Positions 20,660-30,087 of a stretch of DNA of 64,000 bases are shown piece by piece. A model generated the notes under the pieces. The model was not told the DNA's origin and ran no database searches. It saw only the letters and a program-made list of their open reading frames with translations. The DNA comes from Flaviflexus ciconiae (GTDB lineage: Bacteria > Actinomycetota > Actinomycetes > Actinomycetales > Actinomycetaceae): positions 1,488,001 to 1,552,000 of the forward strand of contig NZ_CP034593.1 in NCBI RefSeq assembly GCF_003971195.1. Reading direction: 5' to 3'. Position 1 is the stretch's first letter, and each line of letters starts with the position of its first letter. The position numbers were made by a program, and so were the translations under genes.

Positions 20660-22102
20660 CTAGTCGCGACGACGCATTTGGGCGTGGATCTTGACGGTCG
20701 TGCCCCCCTCAGGCCTGGGATTCCACGAGATATCCCCAAGCAGGTCGGACTGGATCATTGTTTCAACGATCTGGGTACCCAGGCCACTGCCGCGTTCACC
20801 GTCCTTGATACCAACACCGTCATCGATGATTTGCACATCGAGCTGGTCCCCTTGGCGGTCGGCGGTGACGACAATGGAGCCGTCCCGCCCCTTGAAGCCG
20901 TGCTCGACGGCATTCGTGATGACCTCGTTGAGAACGACGGCAAGCGAAGTTGCTTCTTCGGCATGAACTTTTCCGAAGGATCCTTCGAACCGGGTGCTGA
21001 CGTGCTGGCCGGTTGTGGCCACGCCGGCCGCGAGCCTCATAAGGCGGGCAAAGGTTTCATCGAATTCGACCTTGTCGGCACCCGTGGCGGCGAGTGCTTC
21101 GTGGACCATGGAGATGGTATAGATCCTGCGTTGAGCATCCTCAAGGTTCTGCTTTGCACCGGGATCCGATGCTCGTCGCGCCTGTAGCCGTAGCAGGGCC
21201 GAGACGGTTTGCAGATTGTTCTTAACCCGGTGGTTGATCTCCCGGATCATCGCATCCTTCGTCATGAGCTCGCGTTCAGAGCGCCTGATCTCCGTCACAT
21301 CACGGCACATGAGGACAGCCCCTGCCCTCATACCGTTCTTTTTGAGTTGGATGGCGCGCAGGGAAAGAACAACTCCCCGCGATTCGATTTCGGTTGCCCA
21401 GGTACCTCTGCCGAGGATGACGACGGGAAGCATCTCATCAACATTGGAGCTGTACTCCATGATGTCGGTGACCTGCTCGGCCAGTACCTTCCCGGGGAGC
21501 CTGCCCCGCACACCGAGCCGGTGGAATGCTGACAGAGCATTCGGGGAGGCATAGAGAACGACTCCCTCCGCATCCATGTGGATAAGGCCGTCGGAGGCGC
21601 GCGGCGTTCCATGTCGGAACGAAGACGGTGCAGCATCCGCCGGGAAGTCCCCGCGGGACACCATGTGGAGCAGGCTTTCCACGATCTCGTGGTAGTTCTT
21701 CTGCACCGCGTCCGGCATCCTATCCGTCCGATCATCGGCGACGACTACCAGGACACCGATAGTCTTCCCGGACGGCACGCGAATCGGGACCATCGTGAAA
21801 CGCAGGTGATCCACACCCGTTCTGAGGATCTCGCCGGTCTCGAAGGACTTGCGGACGGCACGCTCGATGCTGTCGGAAACACTATCGCCCACGACGTCTT
21901 CACCCTCGATGGTCCCGGCCGTGGCTGGCCGACAATGCGAGGCTATGAGGAACGTGTCGTCCTTCGTGTGAAGCGCGATGAAGAGGTCTGAGAAGGAAAT
22001 ATCGGCAAGCGGATGCCAGTCACCGACGAGGTGGTGGATATGCTCGACACCCTCAGCGTCGAGGGTACCTGCCTGATTTATCATGTTGGAGAGCGTTGGC
22101 AC
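20660..22102 (-). CDS. pdtaS: Sensor histidine kinase, PdtaS type
   Basis: 480-residue cytosolic kinase of the HWE/HisKA_2 group. The order is an N-terminal GAF-like domain (about 1-125), a PAS-like domain (about 165-275), a dimerisation helix with phospho-acceptor H291 in INHRVKNNLQTVSALL, and an ATPase domain with NEVITNAVEHGF and DDGVG / GLGTQIVE. The family partner is an ANTAR antiterminator (PdtaR), which is not in this window. The GTG start at 22102 lies exactly seven bases after a TAGGCT -10 box, so the transcript is probably leaderless. It is divergent from the DUF2505 gene. Confidence 0.92.
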   Translation of the reverse strand: MPTLSNMINQAGTLDAEGVEHIHHLVGDWHPLADISFSDLFIALHTKDDTFLIASHCRPATAGTIEGEDVVGDSVSDSIERAVRKSFETGEILRTGVDHLRFTMVPIRVPSGKTIGVLVVVADDRTDRMPDAVQKNYHEIVESLLHMVSRGDFPADAAPSSFRHGTPRASDGLIHMDAEGVVLYASPNALSAFHRLGVRGRLPGKVLAEQVTDIMEYSSNVDEMLPVVILGRGTWATEIESRGVVLSLRAIQLKKNGMRAGAVLMCRDVTEIRRSERELMTKDAMIREINHRVKNNLQTVSALLRLQARRASDPGAKQNLEDAQRRIYTISMVHEALAATGADKVEFDETFARLMRLAAGVATTGQHVSTRFEGSFGKVHAEEATSLAVVLNEVITNAVEHGFKGRDGSIVVTADRQGDQLDVQIIDDGVGIKDGERGSGLGTQIVETMIQSDLLGDISWNPRPEGGTTVKIHAQMRRRD

Positions 22103-22136
22103 ACTGCCAGCCTATCCCGTCGCGACAGGAGAACAT

Positions 22137-22625
22137 ATGCATCTCGAACGGACCATCTCATTTTCCGCCGATCTCGTATCCGTTCAAAGGGTGCTGATCT
22201 CCGAAGAACTCGCCCGCGCGCGCACCGAAGCAGGCGACCTTGACGCACCCCAGCACACCGTAACGAACGCAGAAACTGCGCCACAGGCAGTCACGGTTGT
22301 CACGGTCCCCGCCGCGAAGCTTCCCGATAAGTTCCGCCGCCTGATCAACCGCGATGTCATCGCAACGATCACCCAGACCTGGGACGGCACGGGCCCGGAC
22401 GTTGCGAGGGCCGACTTCACGGTCGACGTAGGATCCCTCCCCGTCACGGTCTCCCTCACCCAGACGCTGACCGCCAACGGCGATTCCACCTCCTGCACGT
22501 ACTCTGGCGAAGTGAAGGTCAACATGCCTTTTGTCGGTGCCAAGATCGAGAAGATCGCCGCCTCGAAGATCGATGGCATTCTCGAGGGTGACCAGAAGCT
22601 CGTCAACGCCATCCTGGCATCATGA
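22137..22625 (+). CDS. DUF2505 family protein
   Basis: 162-residue protein of the actinobacterial DUF2505 family, with a fold related to START/Bet v1-like lipid-binding proteins. The N-terminal MHLERTISFSADLVSV and the central VAEADFTVD-like sequence (VARADFTVDVGSLPVTVS) fit, as does the C-terminal helix IEKIAASKIDGILEGDQKLV. An AGGAGA ribosome site precedes the ATG at 22137; a longer frame opens at 22083 but has no ribosome site. The stop overlaps the OsmC gene by four bases, so the two are co-translated. Biochemical role unknown. Confidence 0.8.
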   Translation: MHLERTISFSADLVSVQRVLISEELARARTEAGDLDAPQHTVTNAETAPQAVTVVTVPAAKLPDKFRRLINRDVIATITQTWDGTGPDVARADFTVDVGSLPVTVSLTQTLTANGDSTSCTYSGEVKVNMPFVGAKIEKIAASKIDGILEGDQKLVNAILAS

Positions 22626-23035
22626 AAGCCGTGCGGACAGGGGTCCGCGAATGGATAGCAACGAACGACCGCGGCGCGATCGTTAAGATCGGTGACCCCG
22701 AAGCACCGGAGGTCTTCTCCCCCGGAGAACTCCTCCAGCTCGCAGGTGCTACCTGTGTTGGTCTCTCAATGGATCACCGGCTCACCTACGAACTCGGAGA
22801 CGACGTCCACGTCGTGCTCGATGTCGAACCGGAACGCATGGAAGAAGAGAACCGCTACTCGGCTATCAAAACCGTCTTCTCCCTCGACCTGTCGGGCCTC
22901 AGCGAGGACGAACTCGTTGCCTTAAAGAAGAAGGTTGACGGAGCGGTCGAACGCAACTGCACCGTGGGACGCACCCTCGAAGCGTCCGCCGAGAACACCT
23001 ACGAATTCAGGGACACGAGCAACTCTTCCGCGTAA
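22622..23035 (+). CDS. OsmC family protein (thiol peroxidase-like)
   Basis: 137 residues matching the OsmC/Ohr fold: SPGELLQLAGATCVGLS with C45 at the start of the central helix, and a second cysteine C113 in ERNCTVGRT. This two-Cys pair reduces organic hydroperoxides in characterised members. The ATG lies inside the stop of the DUF2505 gene (ATGA), so the two are an operon. Substrate and reductant cannot be read from sequence. Confidence 0.85.
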   Translation: MKAVRTGVREWIATNDRGAIVKIGDPEAPEVFSPGELLQLAGATCVGLSMDHRLTYELGDDVHVVLDVEPERMEEENRYSAIKTVFSLDLSGLSEDELVALKKKVDGAVERNCTVGRTLEASAENTYEFRDTSNSSA

Positions 23036-23069
23036 GTGGTGCCTTCTAGTCGCACGTCATGAATCGGTA

Positions 23070-23099
23070 GTATCGGGATCCCAACCGGGGTCCCGATAC
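23070..23099 (+). terminator. Terminator after the OsmC gene
   Basis: 13-bp stem (GTATCGGGATCCC with its complement, one G-U pair) and a 4-base loop. The following 280 bases up to the HAIR-like site hold no gene. Confidence 0.75.
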
Positions 23100-23381
23100 G
23101 TTTGCCACGGGACGACCAAACCCACCCAACAGAATAGCTAGCTTCTAATAGCTCGGTTCTTCCGCTTGCCCGGTGACTCTCACGATTTCCGAATGCTTAT
23201 CCCGGCCCATCACCGGCAACGCCGGGCGCGGGTCCGGGACTCACATTAGGAATCCCCAGGGCAACTTCAGATTGAAAGCTTCACGCATTCCTCAACAGGC
23301 GGTGGAGCAGACCTTCATCTCACCTTTCCTGGCGGACTCGCGGAGTACAGGAATTGAGCCAATCCAGCACATGCAGTTCAC

Positions 23382-23402
23382 CTTGAGCGAAGGGCGCTCA
23401 AC
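23382..23402. promoter_or_regulatory. HAIR-like HspR operator upstream of hsp20
   Basis: CTTGAGC-N7-GCTCAAC matches the HAIR consensus CTTGAGT-N7-ACTCAAG at twelve of fourteen positions, with the correct 7-base spacing. It abuts the -35 box of the hsp20 promoter, a typical place for HspR repression. hspR itself is not in the window. Confidence 0.7.
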
Positions 23403-23407
23403 TTTAT

Positions 23408-23436
23408 TTGACTCTTATTGAATCTAGTTCGATACT
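23408..23436 (+). promoter_or_regulatory. hsp20 promoter
   Basis: TTGACT (23408-23413), 17-base spacer, GATACT (23431-23436). The untranslated leader is about 68 bases. Confidence 0.6.
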
Positions 23437-23509
23437 TATATCAGTCGGTCCGAGAGCCTGGTCAGAGGTAAGGAACAGGTGGAGGACCCTGAGAGAAAAG
23501 AGTGACATA

Positions 23510-23926
23510 ATGGCAAAGCGAAACGATCCCTTCCACGACCTTGAGCGCATGTTCTCCTCGAGCTTTACGCGCCCGTCCGTCCCCGGTATGCCGATGGACC
23601 TGATCCGCACCGGTGACGAGTACGTGGCCGAGCTGGACCTGCCCGGCGTGGACCCCTCAACAATCGATATCGACATTGATGACCGCACCCTGACGATCCG
23701 CGCCGAGCGGAAGGCACGGGAGGGCGAGATCGAGTGGCTCTCCAAGGAGCGCCCGACGGGTACCTTCGCCCGCCAGCTCACCCTTGGCTACGGCGTCGCA
23801 GTCGACAAGATCGATGCCAACTACACCGACGGTGTTCTCACCCTGACCTTCCCGGTCGCCGATGAGGCCAAGCCCCGCAAGATCGCAGTGAACGCGAACA
23901 GCGAAAGCAAGACCATCGACGCGTAG
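23510..23926 (+). CDS. Small heat-shock protein, Hsp20/alpha-crystallin family
   Basis: 138-residue ATP-independent holdase. A short N-terminal arm (MAKRNDPFHDLERMF) is followed by the alpha-crystallin domain (about 25-125) with ELDLPGVDPSTIDIDI, the ERPTGTFARQLTL strand and the C-terminal DGVLTLTFPV hallmark. The start at 23510 follows a GAGAGAAAAGAG purine-rich stretch; the frame is open further upstream but only across the promoter. The HAIR-like operator points to heat-shock control by HspR, which in relatives usually controls dnaK and clpB as well. Confidence 0.93.
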   Translation: MAKRNDPFHDLERMFSSSFTRPSVPGMPMDLIRTGDEYVAELDLPGVDPSTIDIDIDDRTLTIRAERKAREGEIEWLSKERPTGTFARQLTLGYGVAVDKIDANYTDGVLTLTFPVADEAKPRKIAVNANSESKTIDA

Positions 23927-23965
23927 TTGGCCCGCGCCGCGAGCGCACCAGCTAGTACACACAGC

Positions 23966-24013
23966 CAGAAAAGGGCTGGGACAGCGAGTATTCGCCGTTC
24001 CGGCCCTTTTCTG
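23966..24013 (+). terminator. Long terminator hairpin after hsp20
   Basis: CAGAAAAGGGC pairs with GCCCTTTTCTG, and the inner arms GGGAC and GCGA also pair with GTTCC and TCGC, leaving a GTAT loop. The stem is about 20 bp with small mismatches. Confidence 0.8.
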
Positions 24014-24195
24014 CACCCTCCCCTATCCGCACCGACCGCCCACCAGATCGAAAGCCAAGCGCACATTGTCGCGCCGAGTCGGTCGGGCTGGGTCGCCGGG
24101 TTGACGGCAGCGGGGTGCCCACTGGGGCTACTGCATTCGATGAGTATTGACACGGTTCCCTCTCTGAGCTCGCTCGCCTGTCCTACACTGGTGGG

Positions 24196-24990
24196 GTGAA
24201 TACGGCCTATGAAGATTTGCTCCGCCACGTTCTGGAGAACGGTAATCGCAAGACGGACCGCACCGGGACGGGAACCCGTTCGGTGTTCGGTCACCAGATG
24301 AGGTTTGACCTGTCCGAGGGTTTCCCGCGGATCACGACGAAGTTCGTCGCGATGAAGGCGGTTAAGGGCGAGCTGCTTTGGTTCCTTCGCGGGGATACAA
24401 ACATTGGTTGGCTGACGGAACGTGGCATCACGATCTGGGATGAGTGGGCCGATGAAAAGGGCGAGCTTGGTCCCGTTTACGGCTACCAGTGGCGATCGTG
24501 GCCCACCCCTGATGGTCAGCATATTGATCAGATCCAGCGAGTTATTGACCAGATCCGTAACACTCCCGATTCGCGCCGGATCCTCGTGTCCGCGTGGAAT
24601 GTGGCTGACCTGGATGAGATGGCTCTGCAGCCGTGCCACACGATGTTCCAGTTCTATGTTGCTGACGGGAAGCTGTCCTGCCAGCTGTATCAGCGTAGCG
24701 CCGACCTGTTCCTGGGCGTTCCGTTCAACATTGCATCCTACGCTCTGCTGACTCACATGGTGGCTCAGCAGACGGGTCTTGAGGTTGGCGAGTTCATTTG
24801 GACCGGGGGCGACTGCCATATTTACGACAACCACATCGAGCAGGTCAAGGAGCAGCTCTCGCGAGAGCCGTTCCCCTTCCCCACCCTGAACTTGAAGAAA
24901 GCTCCGTCGATCTTTGAGTACGACATGGACGACATTTTCACGGAGGGCTACGAGCACCATCCGTCAATTAAGGCACCGGTGGCCGTATGA
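24196..24990 (+). CDS. thyA: Thymidylate synthase
   Basis: Makes dTMP from dUMP with methylene-tetrahydrofolate. The 264 residues have the normal length for the short form. Catalytic C147 is in [12 protein letters not shown], with RRILVSAWN before it and the nucleotide-binding GDCHIYDNH later. The GTG start at 24196 is exactly seven bases after a TACACT -10 box (24184-24189) and has no ribosome site, so a leaderless transcript is likely. The stop overlaps the folA start (ATGA): the dihydrofolate produced here is recycled by the next gene. Confidence 0.97.
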   Translation: MNTAYEDLLRHVLENGNRKTDRTGTGTRSVFGHQMRFDLSEGFPRITTKFVAMKAVKGELLWFLRGDTNIGWLTERGITIWDEWADEKGELGPVYGYQWRSWPTPDGQHIDQIQRVIDQIRNTPDSRRILVSAWNVADLDEMALQPCHTMFQFYVADGKLSCQLYQRSADLFLGVPFNIASYALLTHMVAQQTGLEVGEFIWTGGDCHIYDNHIEQVKEQLSREPFPFPTLNLKKAPSIFEYDMDDIFTEGYEHHPSIKAPVAV

Positions 24991-25520
24991 GTCTCGTCGC
25001 TATTTGGGCCCAGGCACACGACCGGGCGATCGGCAGGGATGGCACGATGGCCTGGCACCTGCCCGAGGACCTTGTTCACTTCAAGCGGCTGACCACGGGC
25101 CATCCCGTGATCATGGGCAGGCGCACGTACGAGTCCCTTGAGGAGAAGTATCGTCCGCTCCCCGGGCGGCGCAACATAGTCGTGACGCGCACGCGCCGAC
25201 TGTTCCCCGGATGCGATGTTGTTTCTTCCCTGGAAGAGGCCCAGCAACTGGTTGGTGATCAGCTCGCTTGGGTCATGGGTGGCGCACAGATTTACGAGGC
25301 ATCGATCCCCCTTCTCGACGGGATTGTTGTGACCGATATCGACATCACCGTCGAGGGCGCAGACGCCTTCGCTCCCCCTCTTCCCGTCACGGGCTGGGAT
25401 ATTGTCAGCGCCGACCCGGACCGGGGCTGGCACACCGCAAAAAACGGGATGAAGTACCGCTTTACGGCACTTTCCCGGCGCGGTTCATCACCTTGGGAGA
25501 CCGATCCCCTGAGTGAATAG
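24987..25520 (+). CDS. folA: Dihydrofolate reductase
   Basis: 177-residue NADPH-dependent reductase that regenerates tetrahydrofolate. Family blocks: [23 protein letters not shown] (Met20-type loop, with the acidic residue in PED), MGRRTYESL, the [11 protein letters not shown] strand, and the [12 protein letters not shown] glycine pair. The N-terminus overlaps thyA by four bases. The C-terminal region after about residue 162 is a short unmatched tail ([13 protein letters not shown]). Confidence 0.96.
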   Translation: MSLVAIWAQAHDRAIGRDGTMAWHLPEDLVHFKRLTTGHPVIMGRRTYESLEEKYRPLPGRRNIVVTRTRRLFPGCDVVSSLEEAQQLVGDQLAWVMGGAQIYEASIPLLDGIVVTDIDITVEGADAFAPPLPVTGWDIVSADPDRGWHTAKNGMKYRFTALSRRGSSPWETDPLSE

Positions 25521-25619
25521 GGGCCGTCTCAGTGGTATTTCAAGGTCAATCCTTATTCTTCCGGTTACTTTTCTCTGTTTGACCGAAAACGTTGAAAGAC
25601 AGTGAACCGAGGAGACCTC

Positions 25620-26381
25620 GTGTCGACGTCCGCGTTCACTACCACCCTTGCCCCGATCGACCAGTCGGTCATCAACGTACGTAATCTTGAGAAGACCTTT
25701 GGGCGCGGTAGCACCATCGTTCCCGCCCTCCGGGGAATCGACCTCGACATCGGTCGCGGTGAACTGACAGCGATTATGGACCCCTCAGGGTCCGGCAAGT
25801 CCACCCTCATGCACAGCATTGTTGGCCTCGAGGGAGCCACCGCCGGCACCGTAACGATTGACGGCAAAGAGGTGACGTCAATGAAGGAGCCGGAGCTGAC
25901 GAAGCTCCGGCGTGACCGCATCGGGTTTGTCTTCCAGCCTTTAAACCTTGTGCTCACGCTCAACGCACGCGAGAACATTCTCCTACCCGCAACGATCGCC
26001 GGCAGGAAGATCGACCAAAAGCGGTTCGATCACGTTGTTGACACGGTCGGCCTTGCCGATCGTCTCGAGCACCGGCCAACCGAGTTGTCCGGTGGTCAGC
26101 AGCAGCGCGTCGCGTGTGCGCGTGCCATGGTTGGCTCCCCGGACGTGGTCTTGGCCGATGAGCCGACCGGTAACCTCGACTCGGAAGCAACCTCACAGAT
26201 CCTGTCGTTCCTTCGCAAGTCCGTTGATGAGCTCGGCCAGACGGTCGTCATGGTCACTCACGAACCGGACGCCGCGGCCTGGGCGGACAGGGTGATCATG
26301 CTTCGCGACGGCCAGATCTTGGGCGAGCTTCGCAACCCGACGCGCGACAGCGCCCTGGATGCTCTGCGGGACGGTCGGTAG
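25620..26381 (+). CDS. ABC transporter ATP-binding protein (MacB/LolD type) with altered Walker A
   Basis: 253-residue ATPase of the class that drives FtsX/MacB-fold permeases. The Q-loop region, the signature LSGGQQQRVACARAM, Walker B VVLADEP and the H-loop VMVTHEPD are intact. The Walker A reads DPSGSGKST: the first glycine of GxxGxGKS/T is D54 (GAC instead of the expected GGC), a change expected to harm nucleotide binding. The GTG start at 25620 follows AGGAG at 25610-25614; a GTG at 25602 is also open. The next gene, its permease, carries an in-frame stop, so the system may be decaying. Confidence 0.88.
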   Translation: MSTSAFTTTLAPIDQSVINVRNLEKTFGRGSTIVPALRGIDLDIGRGELTAIMDPSGSGKSTLMHSIVGLEGATAGTVTIDGKEVTSMKEPELTKLRRDRIGFVFQPLNLVLTLNARENILLPATIAGRKIDQKRFDHVVDTVGLADRLEHRPTELSGGQQQRVACARAMVGSPDVVLADEPTGNLDSEATSQILSFLRKSVDELGQTVVMVTHEPDAAAWADRVIMLRDGQILGELRNPTRDSALDALRDGR

Positions 26382-26383
26382 TC

Positions 26384-28912
26384 ATGTGGCAAGTAACGAT
26401 GCGCGGAAGCCGCGCGCAGCTTGGCCGATTCTTCCTCACGGCACTGGCCGTTATGCTCGGCATCGCCTTCCTGTCCGGCACCCTCGCCTTCCGCGACGTG
26501 CTCGGGGAGACATTCGATAACCTCACCGAGGGCACCATCACCGATAACCTGACGGTTCGCGGTGAAGAGCTCAACACGAGTGATGCTACGCAGGTGGGGA
26601 ACGCTCCCAGCGACATCACGGTCGCCGACGAGATTCACGACATCGAGGGCGTCTCCGGCGCCTATCCTTCCTTCGCGGGCAACGCAATCGTCTTCGATGC
26701 GGAAGGACAGCCAGCGAACTTCGCTCAGGCACCCGCACTGGCCTTTGGGTGGATGGAAGCAATCGACACGGGGACTGTCACGGACTGCCGCGGGCACGCG
26801 TCCCAGAACGAGATCGCTCTCGAGGAGAGCACCTCCGAGCGCTTCAACCTGTGGGTGGGTGACGAAACGGTTCTTCTCATCAACGGCAATCCGATGGACG
26901 TGGAGGTTGTCGGTATTGTCTCCTAAGGAACATCGGTGGCGGCCACCTCCGTCACCGTGATCGACACTGGACTCGCCCAGGAGTCGTTCAGTCCCGGCGG
27001 AACCGTTTCTGAGATGACCGTCGTGCTCGAAGACGGTGCCGACCCGGACGCGGCCCGGGACAATGTCAGCGACGTCCTCGGCGGTGACTTCACTGTCCTG
27101 ACGGCGGACGAGGTGTGGGTGGAGACCCAGGAGCCGATCTCGTCGATCCTGGACATGGTCAACACCTTCCTCCTGATCTTCGTCTTTCTGGCCCTCGGTA
27201 TCGGCATTTTCATCATCGCGAATACGTTCCGGATCTCGGTTCGTCAGCGCCAAAAGGAGTTCGTCCTGCTGGGTGCCGTTGGCGCGGCACCCAGCCAGGT
27301 CTTCGTCGTTGTCTTCGTCCAGGCCATCATCATCAGGCTCATCGGCTCCCTCGTTGGCGTCATTGCCGGTCAGGGCCTGATCCTCCTCATCAGGTGGGGG
27401 CTCGAGGCCTGGGGTATGCCACTCGATGCCGACCTCATCATGACCCCGTCGATCATCATCACCTCGATCATCATCGGTGTGATCGTCACCGTAATCGCGG
27501 CCCTCAGGCCGGCACGGTCGGCGGCTCTCACTCCCCCGATCGAAGCCATGAGGGAAACCTCGGGAGCTGCCGAGAAACCCCTCACGGTACGCACAATCAT
27601 CGGCGGCACCATCGTTGCCCTGGGCGTTGTGGCCTTCGCGGCGGGCGCCCTGCGTGCCATGGATCCCGCAGGGACCCTGCTCGGGGTGGGAGCCCTCTTC
27701 ATCATCGTTGGCCTCATCGTCATGACGCCGACCCTGGTCGGGCCCGCCGTGGCGGTCCTCGGGTGGCCGTTCCGCAGAATCTCCCCGATCCTCGGCAAGG
27801 TCGCCTCCGAATCGACGAAGGCCAGCCCGCGAAAGACCGCGTCAACGGCCTCCGCCCTCATGATCGGTGTCGCCCTCGTCGCCACGGGAGCAACCCTTGC
27901 CACGTCGATGAAGGCATCCCGGTCCGACATCACCGACTCAGCCATCCAGGCAGACCTCGTCTCCATGACGAACCTGCCGATCTCCGATCCTTCAGTCGGT
28001 GTGGAACGTATGGAGCAGGTGGACGGTGTTGCGTCGGTCGACACGTCGGTTGACACTGGTCGTGCCATGATCCCGGGCGAGAAGCCGGCCCCGGCCTACG
28101 TGGTTTCCATGTCCGACTATGCGGTGGATGCTTTGGCCCTCGTGTTCGTCGAGGGTGACATGACTGCGTTCACGGACGGCAACCTCGCCATCCACGAGAG
28201 CTTCGCGGACTCGCAGGACGTTGGCCTTGGCGATACGATCAGCCTGCACGGAGCAGATGGTGCCCCGGTCGAATTCGAGATCGGCGCGATTGTCTCCACG
28301 GAGATCATCATGACGGAGATGTACGTCTCGGAAGACGTGTTCAGCACCCTGCAGCTCGACGGCATCAACACCGCCGTGATCCTCATCGACGTCGCAGACG
28401 GCTACGACATCACGGAGGTCAAGGAAGAGGTCATTGCTTCCGTTGATGACCTGTACCTGTACCAGATCTTCGACAAGGACGACCTTGCCGGCATGATCGG
28501 TCAGAGCATCGACATGGTTCTCACCATGCTCTACGCCCTCCTCGGGCTGTCGATCGTTATCGCGGCCCTCGGCATCGTCAACACCCTGTCCCTGTCGGTT
28601 GCCGATAGGACGCGCGAGATCGGACTGCTACGAGCAATCGGCCTGTCAAAGAGTGGGGTGCGCGGCTCCATCGTCATCGAGTCGATCATCGTTTCTGTTC
28701 TCGGCGCCGCCATCGGCATCGTCGTTGGTGTCCCGGTCGCCATTGGTCTCACGACCTACCTCGCCGATGATGCTGATGCGATCTTCGCGATCCCGTGGGG
28801 CACCCTCGGCATCATTCTGCTCCTCGCCATCATCGTCGTAGCACTCGCTTCGATCCTGCCGGCACGGCGAGCAGCACGACTCGACGTCCTCGAGGCCATC
28901 GCTACGGAATAG
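26384..28912 (+). pseudogene. ABC transporter permease (FtsX/MacB family), interrupted by an in-frame stop
   Basis: One reading frame runs from 26384 to 28912 but is broken by TAA at 26924-26926, after GIVS. The frame resumes unchanged (GTSVAATSVTVID), and both sides align with one permease of about 840 residues. The first part has a signal-like helix (about 18-35) and the periplasmic MacB-type domain. The second has a helix trio near DMVNTFLLIFVFLALGIGIF and a second FtsX unit at the C-terminus ending ARLDVLEAIA. The stop fits a single-base change from a TAT or TAC codon. The downstream part could restart at GTG 26936, but that would lack the first helix. The start is two bases after the ATPase stop, so they share a transcript. 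Confidence 0.85.
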
Positions 28913-29089
28913 GGTAACTCAGCCAGAGTGAAACAACCGGTGCTGTGGTAGTTCCCCACCATTGAAGATCCACCACAGTTGACGGCAAGATCGGTGCGGT
29001 CGCGGGTTATCCTGCGCCGCACCCCTGGGCAGTACCGATAGGCCGGCGCAAACGCGGAAGCATTAGGTCGGCAAGAATTCAGGAGCAGT

Positions 29090-29821
29090 ATGTCGCTGGA
29101 AGCAAAATGTCGGGCACTCCTGCAGGTGGGTCGCATCTATACTTGCTTCGTGACTTCTCCGTATTTCGAGCCAGCACGCCAGGCATTGCACGATCACCTG
29201 TTTGGTCTTCCCCTCAACCGGGAGCAGGTCCTTTACCGCTACGAGCATTGCCTGAGAGTCGCCCACATTGGACGCGTTGTCGCCGAACGGGAAGGCATGG
29301 ATCCTGACATTCTTGAGCTCGCCTGCCTCCTGCACGACATCGGCAAGTTTGATGCAACGGTTCCCGTTGATCACGGCAGGGCGGGAGCAATCCTCGCTCG
29401 GCCCATCCTTGAGGAGCTCGGGCTTGAGGAGACACGGATAACGGAAATCTGCCAGGGCATTGCGATGCATACGGATGGGAAATGGAACTACGATCCCGAA
29501 TCACCGGATTTCCCGGGCCATGACCTGTTCGATCACGCGCCGTCGCTTCTTGCTCGTTCGGTTGGCGACTGCGATAACGTCGACCGCTACTCGCTCCTAC
29601 GTATTCACGGGACGATGAACTGGGTCAGGTTCTCCGAGAAAACAGCAACCGAAGCCCTCATCTGGATCGATGAATATCAGACCATCCTGGCACGCGAACG
29701 CGAATACCTTTGCTCCACGCAGTCAGCGCAGGAGCTGTGGACTCGTTCCCTCGACGACCACGAGAAATACTTCACGCGGCTAGCCGAGCAGCTAAGACCG
29801 GGAGTATCACGCTCACGGTAG
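29090..29821 (+). CDS. HD-domain metal-dependent phosphohydrolase
   Basis: 243-residue protein with an HD domain: a first histidine in RYEHCLRVAHIG, then the paired HD in LACLLHDIGKFD, a later VDHGRAGAILARPIL histidine, and C-terminal helices. Such proteins cut phosphate esters of nucleotides or related compounds; the substrate is not predictable. The start ATG at 29090 has an AGGAG five bases upstream. A later GTG (29150, VTSPYFEP) would remove a 20-residue leader if the N-terminus proves non-native. Confidence 0.75.
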   Translation: MSLEAKCRALLQVGRIYTCFVTSPYFEPARQALHDHLFGLPLNREQVLYRYEHCLRVAHIGRVVAEREGMDPDILELACLLHDIGKFDATVPVDHGRAGAILARPILEELGLEETRITEICQGIAMHTDGKWNYDPESPDFPGHDLFDHAPSLLARSVGDCDNVDRYSLLRIHGTMNWVRFSEKTATEALIWIDEYQTILAREREYLCSTQSAQELWTRSLDDHEKYFTRLAEQLRPGVSRSR

Positions 29822-29950
29822 TGCGCTGGTCCTGCAGGAGCCGTGGGAAGTGGCTCATCATCATGCGCCTCTTCGTAGGTCATTGTGTTGTTGGGGCTTT
29901 GCGCGTCATGACATCTGCCGATGTTCGACGAGCGGATAGGTTTTGAGATG

Positions 29951-29999
29951 CGAAGGGCCGGTCTTCCTACCCCGGGAAAAGTAGAAGGACCGGCCTTCG
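29951..29999. terminator. Terminator between the HD gene and pflA
   Basis: Near-perfect inverted repeat (CGAAGG-GCCGGTC and GACCGGCCTTCG arms, small bulge) with loop CCCCGGGAAAA in the convergent gap. The rest of 29822-30087 holds no gene. Confidence 0.65.
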
Positions 30000-30087
30000 T
30001 GCCATTGGTGTATGGCAGGGCTCGTGAGGTGACGAATCTCAGGAGCAGGATCTTTAGTTATATGTCCGGCGGCACTGGGCCATCGGT

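Noticed and set aside
26936..28912. Separate complete permease gene starting at GTG 26936
   Set aside because: It lacks the first membrane helix and continues the upstream frame without shift, so it is the rest of an interrupted gene.
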